A stretch of 64,000 bases of DNA from Suillus spraguei (taxonomy: Eukaryota; Basidiomycota; Agaricomycetes; Boletales; Suillaceae). Numbering within the stretch: position 1 is the stretch's first letter; each line of letters begins with the position of its first letter. The notes under the pieces were generated by a model. The model saw only the letters and a program-made list of their open reading frames with translations, made no database searches and was not told where the DNA came from. A program made the position numbers and the translations under genes. Below are positions 54,003 through 64,000 of this stretch, in pieces. Where the stretch lies: positions 248,001-312,000 of the forward strand of contig JABCPU010000031.1 in NCBI GenBank assembly GCA_016800925.1, written 5' to 3'.

Positions 54003-54751
54003 ACTAAACCCAACCAATCAAGTGTTGCTTGCCGAACTGGGCCTTCAGAGATAGCATTCAGCCCATGAGTAAGAACAAGCTAAAAAAACATATGGGCTGA
54101 AGCGTCGACTGACTGTTGATTCTTGCTTTTCAGCTTGGCAGCTCACATAACTGCAGCCTTCTCTGTTGGTGTGAGTAGCGCTTGGATTCCTCATCCTCAT
54201 CCTCTACCCCACTCTGACCTTGTATATCTCCATCAAGCAAAGCTAGCAAAGCACCCAGCTATTAAATGCGTGACTTTCATGTCACTGGTTCATGACTATG
54301 GCACAGTACATTTTTAAGCAGCTATGGCACATTTCGTTGTGCAAGTCATGCAACCTAATTTGACTGCAAGACAGTCTGAAGATGGATGCCACCTGCAATG
54401 TTATTCTCCCATTCCAGTCAGTTTCAGTATTCCATAAGGTCCGGTATAGTGCTATTGATGATCATGGCATGCCAAACCATGTTACTATTGATGCAATACA
54501 TGCATGACCTGCATGACACAATGGCCATAACAGGAGGGTTCCAGCAAGGTTTGATACTGCACTCATAAATCTGGGTAATGGTGGAAAATTGGGTGTGGAA
54601 GGTAAGTGTCTTACTGTATATACAGTGAGTCCAGATTGTATGTATCAATATTGATTGCCACTACTGTCATACCATGAGTATGTACTTTCATGTGGAGTTT
54701 AAAATGGTAAGCGTCTGGTTTGCAATAGATGATTGCCATACTGATCGCCAG
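54003..54751. other. Unassigned stretch
   Basis: Short open frames only. No domain or repeat identified. Confidence 0.4.
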
Positions 54752-55349
54752 TGGAGCGAGAAAAGTCATGCTGACCGTCAAAACCCCGTTTTTGACAAGC
54801 ATCTCATTAATGTCTGCGGCGGCAACCGAAGGATTTCCTTATAGCGACAAAATAGCCTTTTCGCTCTGCTAAGGCGGAACCATCCTTCTTCCGCAAACCC
54901 TTACCGGATCCTCATGCCGATGCCCTCATGTCCCATCCTATTCCGTCTAGAATCCATTGGTGCGTAGTTACCTTGCTTCTGCTGTTACTAAACCTATGGC
55001 AGGATTTACCTTACATCTCAAGGGGCCGCTGCACGCTGTGCGCCTCATAATTAAGTACCCTGTTTATTTTCTTTCTCACTACCGGACTCGCATAGCTATC
55101 TTGTACGCGCTCGCATATGTTAAAAAGGACTGAACATACATACCGTTACTTTTACTTCCCGTTACATCCCTTCTCTAGGACTTAGTATCTGAAATGCTTG
55201 CTAGTCACAATCTATTTGCATTTGAACTCTTCTCCATTTGAACTTCACTCATTGATTCAACCGCCGGTAACTTTACCACTCGAAGTACTGCGCGACTTTC
55301 GACTTCACTACTCATAACCGGACCGCGGCCAGTGATCTCCCTGGGTCGT
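54752..55349 (+). repeat. R4 copy, truncated
   Basis: Starts TGGAGCGAGAAAAGTCATG and aligns with the reverse complement of about 23508-24103. Alignment stops at the CGACCCAG block (55349), leaving out the distal third. No target duplication could be found because the far end is missing. Confidence 0.85.
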
Positions 55350-55550
55350 GTTCTGTATTGTTTCCCCTTGGCCATTTCTGATGCGTTAACTTTGAATGTA
55401 TGGACATTAGTTGGAGCTGCGGGATAGTGGGTACGTCGAACAGTTCAGGCAATGTGCTGCAGTCTGGCATGTGCACACAACCATCATATCATAGCTCATT
55501 GACCCTATATAGTAGGCTGCATTGAATGAGCATCATCTTTTAGCTCAGAT
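55350..55550. other. Unassigned stretch upstream of WD40 copy 1
   Basis: No supportable feature. TATATAG near 55507 is a possible TATA-like element. Confidence 0.3.
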
Positions 55551-55677
55551 TTGGGTGTGATCCCTACCGGTCTCCAACTTTTCTATATAGACATGAGGTT
55601 GTGTTTGCCTCGTGTTAATCCACACAGTTCAAGTTTCCCTCAACTGATCTACCCTCATTCACTCTACCAAAGACCAG

Positions 55678-57240
55678 ATGGAGTCATTCTTATCCCCAAT
55701 CAAATTGTTCAGAGTCATTCTGATTACTTAGCCAGACTGGTGTTCTTGAAACAGAGGCATGAACTCAAAATCATCAGTACATCCAGCGACATGACTGTTC
55801 GTATTTGGGACGTGGAAACAGGACAACAAGAGAACTCATTAGAGGGTCACAGTTGTAAGACTTGTGGACTGGCTGTATCAATGGATGGAAGGAGAATTGT
55901 GAGTGGGGGGGAAGATGGCAGGGTCATCATCTGGGACGCAGATACAAAGGAAATCGTCAGATGTCTGTCATATCACACCGACCATGTCGGTTGCATATGG
56001 TTCTCACTTGATGAGAAAAGAATCGCCTCCACATCATGGGATGGAACACTAAAGATCTGGACGCGGGAACAGGAGAACTGGTGTTTGACATTGATGATCA
56101 TCAGGACGAATGTATGGGCAGTGGCTTATTCTCCCAATGGAACCAAGATTGCAAGTGGGTCGATTGATTGCAACTGTTTGCATTTAAAAATGCAATGACC
56201 GGCAAGCAGCAAACCCAACCACTCATCCACGACAGCCTAGTATACTCAGTAGTCTGGTCTCCAGATGGTCATTGTCTCATTTCTGCCAGTAGGGATGGCC
56301 AGATCTACTTCTGGAGCACACCGACTGGTACTCAGCTCGGATCCCCACTACACGCACATTCCAACCCCATTATCACATTGGCCATCTCCCCTGACAGCGA
56401 GCTGATAGGTAGCGCATCCGTTGATGGCACCGCTAGGCTGTGGAGCACGATGACCCATAAACCTTTTGGTCGTGTACTCCAGCATGCTAAAAGGGTATCT
56501 GCAATAGCCTTCTCGCCAAACAGACAGCTTGTTGCCACAGGTGGTCAGGAAAATATAATATTTCTGTGGGATATATCGCAGGAGTCCAACGTTATGACAA
56601 ATGTTGTGTCGGCCTCATTCATTTCCCCAGCATCCAACCTCACGAGCTATATTGACCAGGTAATGGATCTATGTCTTGTCTATACAGCAGCATATCTAAT
56701 GCCTATTGATTTCAAGCCATCAGCAAGCTCCGATAATCTTTCAGCCTCTTCTGCACCAGCACCGGGCGAACTATCAGATGAAACTGAATTCCCACCAGAA
56801 ACTGTAGGCTTGCATCATGCCACTACGCCATGTTCCCTGTCTCTACCTTCTCAAGATCATTCCCATGATGAAATTGGCACCGCTCCTCCAGTTGAGCTTC
56901 TGGACGGAATCCAAGTTCCTCTAGAAGTTATGAACTCGCATGATGCAGCTGCATCTCCTTCCCCATCTTTACCCCTCAAAGTTCCTCCCACCCTCAGATA
57001 GCCACTGCTTTTGCGTCCAGTCCAGTCCTGCCTTCACCTCAAAAGTCATTTTGGAAACATTTTCCTATGTTCAATAGGTCTGCAGCTTCTGTAGACTCCA
57101 AAAGGTGGAAATTCCTGTGCATTGGTAGCATCATGTATGCAATTTTTCCGCTCTACAAAGAACATGTCCTGAATTTGATTCTTAGGCAGTGTCTGCATCA
57201 GAATGTGGAATCCCAAGCAGGTTCCATTGATATCTAGTGT
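55678..57240 (+). pseudogene. WD40 repeat protein, tandem copy 1 (frameshifted)
   Basis: A seven-bladed WD40 propeller can be read across frames: STSSDMTVRIWDVETGQQ, VSMDGRRIVSGGEDGRVIIW, FSLDEKRIASTSWDGTLKIW, AYSPNGTKIASGS, SPDGHCLISASRDGQIYFW, SPDSELIGSASVDGTARLW and SPNRQLVATGGQENIIFLWD. A Ser/Pro/Glu-rich tail follows and then FWKHFPMFNRSAASVDSKRW. The first ATG frame ends at TAG after 17 codons (ILIT*). A stretch near 56050-56110 is read out of frame between two compensating indels, and another indel follows GSID at 56163. A one-base loss near 56975 disrupts the tail. WD40 propellers are protein-binding scaffolds. Confidence 0.85.
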
Positions 57241-59369
57241 TAATAGGCCTATAAGTTCGGTTTTTATGTCCCATTTGATATTGTCTTAGTAGACTCTTGG
57301 TTGTCACCCTCGCTCCTTGATCTATTGTGTTCTACCTCCCCTGCTCACATAGTCCAGTTGTAACAGCTATATCATTGACTAGTTTTGGCCATGTGTTTGT
57401 GGTTACAGACATCCACAAGCAAATCATTTGATACAAAAGTTGACGGAGAGAAGACCAGAACTCATTAAGTATATCATAGTAGAAAATGAATATGATGATT
57501 ATATAGTGCAGGTGCCTTTGGTTAGTGAGTCGATGATGGATATAATCCTACTCCCATAATAGATTGATGCAGTACTTGCAATCATGAAGCCTTAATTACA
57601 TAAATGTATTAGACAGCGAACGCAATCACATGGATAGTATATTCGCTGCGGCAAAGATCACAACCTAGCTAAATATTCACCATCCATTATTGTACTACTC
57701 CAATTGTGCAATCATTCTCCAATATCATTGCATGAATCATCATCCCGTTTGAATCTCTCCCACTCTTTTCTCTTTTCCCTGATTACATCCAAATGTGCAC
57801 CTCTGCTTGACCTTCGGAGTCTTGGCTTCACTTAGGACTCCAATTTTAGCTTCATCATTTGCATGCCTTCCTCGAGCCTCTTGTTCACTTCCTTTACCAA
57901 CAACAACAACAATGAGCTTCAGCAAATTCTTGCGTATGACAGTAGTGCAGAAGTAGAAGGGAGCATTATCTGGGTCGCTTTTTGGTACTACACCGCTGAT
58001 GCCAGAGAAGATATACTGTGGTGCTTGAGCCCACTGGGTATAGCTCAAATGCATAAAGTAAGTGCTCTTTTAGCTTCCATGTGGGCACTGTTAGATCTAG
58101 CTTTGGCTGCGTTTTTGGACCACCCAGCAATGTTGTTTCTGAATTCTTTTATCTCCCAGAAGGTCCAATGGCACGTACAGGAGAAAAGGAAATCGAAATG
58201 ATCACCTCATCATCAATCGATCATCCTTCAGAAAAAATTGTTGGATACATCTCCTACACAAAGGCTATCTGTCTAATCCCGTCTCAAATCAGAACTCCCT
58301 GAGCAATGGATGATCCTCCATGCTTCCTCGAATCTCTCTTCTTGCTCCAGAAACCTCTATGACTGTATGCTCTCCTAGTTCTCATCCCCACTACCTCATT
58401 ACCTACTGCCACATTTTGAACCACAATTCCACCATAAGGTGCAACAATGACATTGATGACATGCCATCATGCACTTTCTCCCTCGCCGCTATACCACTCG
58501 CCAAGGTACAAGGACAGATGCAAAAGAAACATAGGTCCGGCACAGCACAAGGTAGTTCAGCGCGGTCCGACTCTGCAGATCAGTATGTCACGTGCTTGGA
58601 AGTGAGAAATTGGTGTGCAGCTGCGGTGTTGCATGCGAACGGGTGGACCAAGTTTAAGTTGCAGTTTTCCCACCCATGCAACATACATAATCATCCATCA
58701 TTACTACACCCATAAAGCTTTACCTTGAAACTCAAGTTTCCTTATTTGGAGAACCTGAAAACCGGATCCATTCTTGTCATCGCTCACAGCTCAAGCCTTG
58801 TATGTTTCGACGTAGACGACGGTGAGCCTACCTCCACATCTCTTTTACATGACAACTCCAGCTATCCTAAGAGGTAATGTGCTGCTGGTCAGTACGGGCC
58901 CAAGCAGATCAGAAAATGTGTTACAATATGAATGAAGCTCAGAGGGTATGAGATGCTGCGAGAAGTAGTGTGTGGCTGCTGTGTGTTGATTTCTCATGCC
59001 TTCAAATACCTTGGCTAACATTTTATGTAGGACATGTCGCAGAAGGCACGTATGTGCATTGGAAGGTTCATACAAGAGTGATGCCAGATTCCGGAAAAGT
59101 CTACCCTTTTATACAAGTTTTGTTGATGTTCGTATACTCCTGGTAGTCCGATACAGCCAATGTGCGATACACATGATCATTGATGATATATTTATTCACT
59201 CTAGGTGCTCTAAGTATGTCTGACAAGCACCCACTGTTTCGGCACTTCAGCCGTGATCCTATTGGTCCCTAACTTTCTCTGTGCATTTGCTACTGCCTAA
59301 TGCTGATCTACTTTCACTCAATTGATATATAGCTCACAATCCTCATCCACTCTGCCAACAACCAACCAC
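57241..59369. other. Spacer between the WD40 copies
   Basis: Contains small open frames, such as one at 57863-58201 with an Asn run (NNNNNEL), and a possible short coding piece (58320-58715). None has recognisable domains. It lies between the two direct duplicates. Confidence 0.35.
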
Positions 59370-60890
59370 ATGGAGCCATCCCTATCCCCAATCAGATCAC
59401 TCAGGGGCCACACTCATTGGGTACAAGAAGTACAGTTCTCGAAAAACAATAATAAACTCAACGTCATAAGCACATCTGATGATAAGACTGTTCGGATTTG
59501 GGATGTGGAAACAGGAGAACAGGAATACTCATTGGAGGGGCACGCTAGTGGGACTTCTGCACTGGATGTGTCAATGGATGGGGGGAGAATTGTGAGTGGG
59601 GCAAAAGATGGCAATATCATATGGGACACAGATACGAAGAAGATCATCAGATATCTGTCACATCACACAGACAACATCAATTCCATACAGTTCTCACCTG
59701 ATGAGAAAAGACTCGCCTCCACATCGTCTGACGGCACACTAATGATTTTGGACACAGAGACATGGGAAATTGTATTCAACATTGATGATCACCAAGACAA
59801 AGTATGGGAATTGGCGTATTCTCCCAATGGAACCAAGATTGCGAGTGGGTCATATGATCAGACAGTTTGCATCTGGAACGCAGCGACCAGCAAGCAGCAA
59901 ACACAACTACTTTTTCATGACGCAGCAGTGTCCTCAATAGTCTGGTCTTCAGACAGTTGTCATCTCATTTCTGCCTGTAATGATGGCCAGATCAACTTCT
60001 GGAGTGCACCTACTAGTGCCAAGCTCAGATCCCCACTGCATGCACATTCCAATGTGATTAACTTGTTGGCCATCTCACCTGTGGTGAACTGATAGCCAGT
60101 GCATCCAAAGATCACACCGTGAGACTGTGGAGCATCTCCACATGCAAACCTTTTGGTTGTGTACTCCAGCATGCTAGTATTGTATCCACAGTAGCCTTCT
60201 CGCCAGATGGTCAGCTTGTCGCCACTGGGTGTACGAAGAACACAATATTTCTGTGGGATATATCACAAGAATACGCTATCATGACGAATGTGGAGTCGCC
60301 TTCATTTGTGTCCCCGGTGTCCAATATCACAAGCTATATTGACCAGGTAACGAATTTGCATCCTGTATATATAGCAGCATATCTGATGCCAATTTCTTTT
60401 AAGCCATCAGCAAGCTCTGATAATCTCTCAACCTCTTCTGCACCAGCATCATATGAACTGCCAGATGGAACTGAGTTCCAGTCAGAAACTACAGGTTCAC
60501 GCCATGTTGCCACCTCGCCCTCCCCATCTTTGCTTCCTCAAGGTCGCTCTAATCATGAAATCCCTTCTCCAATCCACACCCCTCTTCCAGTCGAGCTTCC
60601 AGATGAAATTCAAGTTCCTCCAGAAACCACCAATTCGCGTGATGCAGCTGTATCCCCTTCCCCATCTTTACCCCCTCAGAGTTCCTCCCATCCTCAAATA
60701 GCTACTGCTTCAGCTTCTACCCCAGTTTTAGCCTCTCCTTGAAAGCCATTTTGGAAGCGCTTTCCTATGTTCAATAGATCTGCAGCATCAGTAGACTCCA
60801 AGTGGTGGAAATTCCCACACATTGGTAGCACCATGTACACAATTCCTTCTGACTATATCAAAATGTCCTGAATTTGATCACTAGGCAGCA
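59370..60890 (+). pseudogene. WD40 repeat protein, tandem copy 2 (frameshifted)
   Basis: The start is MEPSLSPIRSLRGHTHWVQE. Seven WD40 repeats follow: STSDDKTVRIWDVETGEQ, VSMDGGRIVSGAKDG, FSPDEKRLASTSSDGTLMIL, AYSPNGTKIASGSYDQTVCI, SSDSCHLISACNDGQINFW, ASASKDHTVRLWSIST and SPDGQLVATGCTKNTIFLWD. A single-base loss relative to copy 1 after LLAISP gives a TGA at 60090-60092 inside repeat 6, and the frame resumes in the next frame to 60742. The homologous tail FWKRFPMFNRSAASVDSKWW continues past that stop. The copy is less damaged than copy 1. A solo LTR starts just downstream at 60900. Confidence 0.87.
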
Positions 60891-60899
60891 CAAGCATCG

Positions 60900-61374
60900 T
60901 GTTATGAACTGGGGTGGCATCACCAGCGACAGTGACAAGACACAGATGGTCTGCTGGGAAGTTCGTCTACGTTCAAAAGAGAACGGAGACTACTACTTAG
61001 AAAAGGTTTCAAGTAGGATCAAGGGTTCAGTCGAAGAGTCGCGACTCTAAGACAATCAGTAGAATAGAGACTAAGGCTAAGGAGTGCTTAGACTTAGAGA
61101 CGATTCAGATGACTTAGGTTGGAGGCCTAAGCGAAGGATATTCCAGGTAAAACCCAGTAAGATTAAAGTTAAGTATACAAGCATAATACAATGTGCTTAA
61201 ATAAGCCAATATGTGTGCACGGACCAAGAGAAATGTGAGAATGTAAGTGCGTATCCAAAGAAGGAAGGCAACTATAGTACAGATGCATTGAGCATGTGAG
61301 TCAGAGTCACGTTATGTAATATACAAGTAAAGGAGACAAAGAGAAAATGAATAGGGGCACATACGACTGTAACA
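60900..61374 (-). repeat. Solo gypsy LTR downstream of WD40 copy 2
   Basis: A 475-bp LTR of the main gypsy family, reverse orientation. The duplication is CATCG (60895-60899) against CATTG (61375-61379), one C/T change. Its central part (about 60985-61040) is more diverged than in other copies. It interrupts the end of the WD40 duplication unit. Confidence 0.93.
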
Positions 61375-63986
61375 CATTGGAACACAGAACCTGATGATCC
61401 CTAGGCTTATTGTTGATGTTTTCATGTCCTGTTGTAGTAGTAGTTATCACCCCTTGTTCTATCATATAGCTATCCTCCGTGCACTCCACTTGATATAGCA
61501 TAATCACTGATTAGGCACAATATTTCGTCCAAGGTAATCCATCTCATACCAGCGCTTTACTCCAAACATCCAGCATAGCAGAGGACTTCATGCCAATGTA
61601 GTAGCACACCCGTATAACAACAACTACGACCCGGGAACAGAGATGGACGTCCTGAAATTTGCAAATAGATGGTTGGTTGATCAGCACAGGCCCGGTGTTG
61701 CTTTGCACTAATGATTGAGATTAAAGTCGCTGGCGGTAGAAAATGAACTAAATACAGAATTTCCTGGAGATTAGATGTTTGCTCCACGCTGACAGGCCAA
61801 TATTTTGTTGGAATCCGAAGGATCCGAGAGGGAAGAGGCCGAAGGATCCAAGATAGGTATGAGCAGGAAGTGATAAGGAGAATGGTCCAAGCGCAAGGCA
61901 GGAATGGCCAATAGCATGTGCCAGCGTGACGATGCCGTTATGCTGTGCAATATGCCATTTGATTAGTTTTAATTTCATTGCTATTCCACTCACCTTATAG
62001 TAGGCGCTCAAGTGCAAAAACATCTCAGTTCTTTCCAAGAGACTGAGATGTAAGTACCTTGTCACCAGTCGCCGTTTTGCCCAGGCTAACGAGTGCTTTA
62101 GTTACCTTGTTATCTAGGTACTTTTCACGATCAATAGAGTTCTTTTCAAGAGACTGAGATTTACCTTGTTATCTAGCGTTCCCGCTCTCTCCCCATTCAT
62201 CTCAAAACACCAGATAATTTTGGGTCAGTATGATATGCCTTTGTATAATTGCCACATCAAGTGAAGATTAGGTAATTCAATATTAGTGATGGTAGTAGAG
62301 CAGGCAATAATGTCATTATGATGTATCAATTACCTGTCATTGTAGAAGGGTAGTGATATATCCCACATACTTCAGTCATTTTCCCATGTAGAACTGTGGC
62401 TCCAAACATGCAAAATATGGCTGTAGAATCATGGCCACCTGGTCACAGGCCAGACATATGTGGAATCAGTGCTGACCAGCATAGATACACTCATTGTTAG
62501 CATGCTTGGTATGTTATATTTGCCTTCATCTTGTAGCCTACTGATTGTCCAAAGATGAACACGTAACACTTAACTGTCAACAGCCACTCAATAAACTCAT
62601 TAGTGAATGCCATACACTTATCCAATATAACCTAGGTGTGTGCTTCATGGTGTCACCTCATGCCATCACCAACATAATTCATTGAAGAATTTTTCTTAAT
62701 GGAGAAGAACACATCAGGCAAAGTCAAAATGAATTACACGAACTATGAGCACGCTATAGTAGAACATCATGGTGTTGAGCTAACCAAATGGCCTTTACTG
62801 GGGGAGGAGTGAAAAATCCCTCTTAGGTTGGTGGAAGAGCCCAGGTTCAGGCTTTGTTAGATGCTCTTGAGTCTAAATCATGCAAGTGGGTCTCTTTCTC
62901 AGACAAAGAGCTTATCAAGAGGATGAAGGATAACTGGGCTCAGCATGCATGCAGGAACAAGTTTATGTACAAAGGAAATCCAGGGATTGAGTTTCACAAC
63001 CAAAGAGCAAAGCCACTGTCAACACTGATGATGAGTTGAGCTTGAGCTCATACTTGAACTCTGACTCTAACTCAAACTTGGACTAGGTACCTTCTAGATG
63101 CATTGATAGGATAGGATGAATCAAGCTTGTTGGATTAAAAAAATCACATCACATTAGGAAGACTATGATAGCAGTAGTGTGGAACCATGGCAAGGACATG
63201 TCACATGAAGAGTAAAAGCAAACAGCAGCAAAGACTGATCAACAAAGTCATGATGCCGCAGACAAAAGGACCTGCGTGAGACCATAGAGGATGTCAATGA
63301 TGACATCAGATGTCCATTGAGAGAGTGAGCATTTGGAGGGTGAAGGAGAGAGGTGTCAGAGGCATCAGAAGGTGTAGGGATGGCGACATACATTGTGGCC
63401 TCCCAGCAAGAGATTATCCAGGGAAATGAGAAGGAAAAGAGACCCATGGAATGCAAAGGATGTCGAAAGAGCTACCAGGTGTCCATCAGGGGCCCAAAAA
63501 CAAAAAGAATGACCAGAATTGGACCAGGAATGAGCAAGATAGCAAGCACTTCATTGAAGATAACATGGAGGGTGAAAGAGAGAGGTGTAGGAACCATCAG
63601 AAGGCATAGTGGCAGTGTTGTACCTGCCACTGGGGAGATGACAAATCAATAACCTGTTTATATTATATTCCTAATTTACCTGCCTTCTTGATATTCCTGA
63701 AGTCACTGCTGAGTGCTGCAGCTATCTGTCATATACCACACTTCTGATCTCAGATCTGATCAATCCTACTTCCATCTGGTCCACAGATCCTGTCCAGATC
63801 CCCAATCCAAAAGTCTCTCTCTCTTGCACTCTAACTCCCTTGTGGACATCTGCGTCTACCTCCTTCCAGCAATCCTCCTGTCTCTGGTATTCTGGCTGTG
63901 TATATTTCTGTCATATACTATGCTTCTGATCTCAGATCTGATCAGATCTGAGTGATCCTACTTCCATCCAGTCCACAGATCCTGTC
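61375..63986. other. Poorly resolved region with short repeats
   Basis: No gene can be supported with confidence. A frame at 62837-63040 (LLDALESKSCKWVSFSDKEL, then WAQHACRNKFMYKGNPGIEF) looks protein-like but is isolated. Local direct repeats occur: AAGAGACTGAGAT twice near 62035-62050 and 62148-62161, GGAGGGTGAA-AGAGAGGTGT twice at about 63331 and 63569, and a pair of about 75-bp blocks (63725-63810 and 63908-63985). Confidence 0.45.
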
Positions 63987-64000
63987 TGTTACAGTTGTAT
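63987..64000 (+). repeat. Start of another gypsy-family LTR at the window edge
   Basis: The last 14 bases, TGTTACAGTTGTAT, match the start of the gypsy LTR (TGTTACAATTGTAT in the 3' LTR of copy 2) with one difference. The rest lies outside the window. Confidence 0.65.

Noticed and set aside
1..64000. tRNA or rRNA genes
   Set aside because: I looked for GGTTCGAAT-type arms with a matching acceptor stem and for conserved rRNA blocks, and found none I could support by eye.

Overview
The window is nuclear DNA of a filamentous basidiomycete, most likely an Agaricomycete. Supporting this are dense short introns (about 50-60 nt, GTRNGT...YAG), secreted polyporopepsin-like and sedolisin-like proteases, an LSH/Irc5-type SNF2 ATPase, a DUF6532-like protein, Tnp2 and Myb/SANT-like genes, and Ty3/gypsy chromovirus elements. 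I cannot name the genus from sequence alone. There are no bacterial or organellar features.

Most of the window is transposon-dominated. From left to right: (1) 1-5341, minus strand, a Ty3/gypsy element (copy 1) cut by the window edge. (2) 5.3-10.3 kb, a weak hypothetical ORF, a sedolisin (S53) remnant and an A1 aspartic protease gene. (3) 10.3-11.2 kb, an 854-bp TIR element with a 119-aa ORF (second copy at 35.7-36.5 kb). (4) 11.6-18.7 kb, a multi-exon gene (gene X, minus strand) broken by a complete hAT transposon and by a 5'-truncated LINE. (5) 18.8-29.8 kb, a small plus-strand gene (gene Y) split by a full-length gypsy element (copy 2), itself carrying three later insertions. (6) 29.8-30.9 kb, a Tnp2 transposase fragment. 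(7) 31.4-34.5 kb, an apparently intact LSH/DDM1/Irc5-type chromatin remodeller. (8) 35.0-47.2 kb, an unknown ORF, an internal Hsp104/ClpB fragment, a Myb/SANT-like gene hit by a solo LTR, a ubiquitin-like ORF, a RING-H2 gene and a second decayed Hsp104/ClpB gene. (9) 48.5-50.8 kb, a solo LTR with another LTR nested inside it. (10) 51-54 kb, a membrane protein and a DUF6532-like gene. (11) 55.6-60.9 kb, a direct duplication of a WD40 gene, both copies frameshifted. (12) 61-64 kb, a solo LTR, poorly resolved sequence and the first bases of another LTR.

At least four LTR families can be separated by termini and target-site duplications (TSDs). The gypsy family has 472-476 bp LTRs and 5-bp TSDs. 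L2 has a 1.5-kb LTR and 5-bp TSDs. L3 and its relative R4 have ends TGTAAC...TTTACA and 4-bp duplications. Several insertions can be removed on paper at their TSD and the host reading frame closes. This gives a relative order, for example gene Y, then gypsy copy 2, then L2, R4 and a solo LTR inside it.

The most interesting biology is in the gypsy family. An 11-nt sequence just inside the 5' LTR is exactly complementary to an 11-nt sequence in the LTR lying one TATA-box distance downstream of a TATTTAAG box. This is the arrangement of Tf1/sushi-type self-primed retrotransposons, and it is kept in both copies. The element also carries an extra ORF after the chromodomain, with a CCHC zinc knuckle. 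All eight nonsense changes I could compare directly between the two copies are CGA to TGA, pointing to C-to-T decay at CpG sites.
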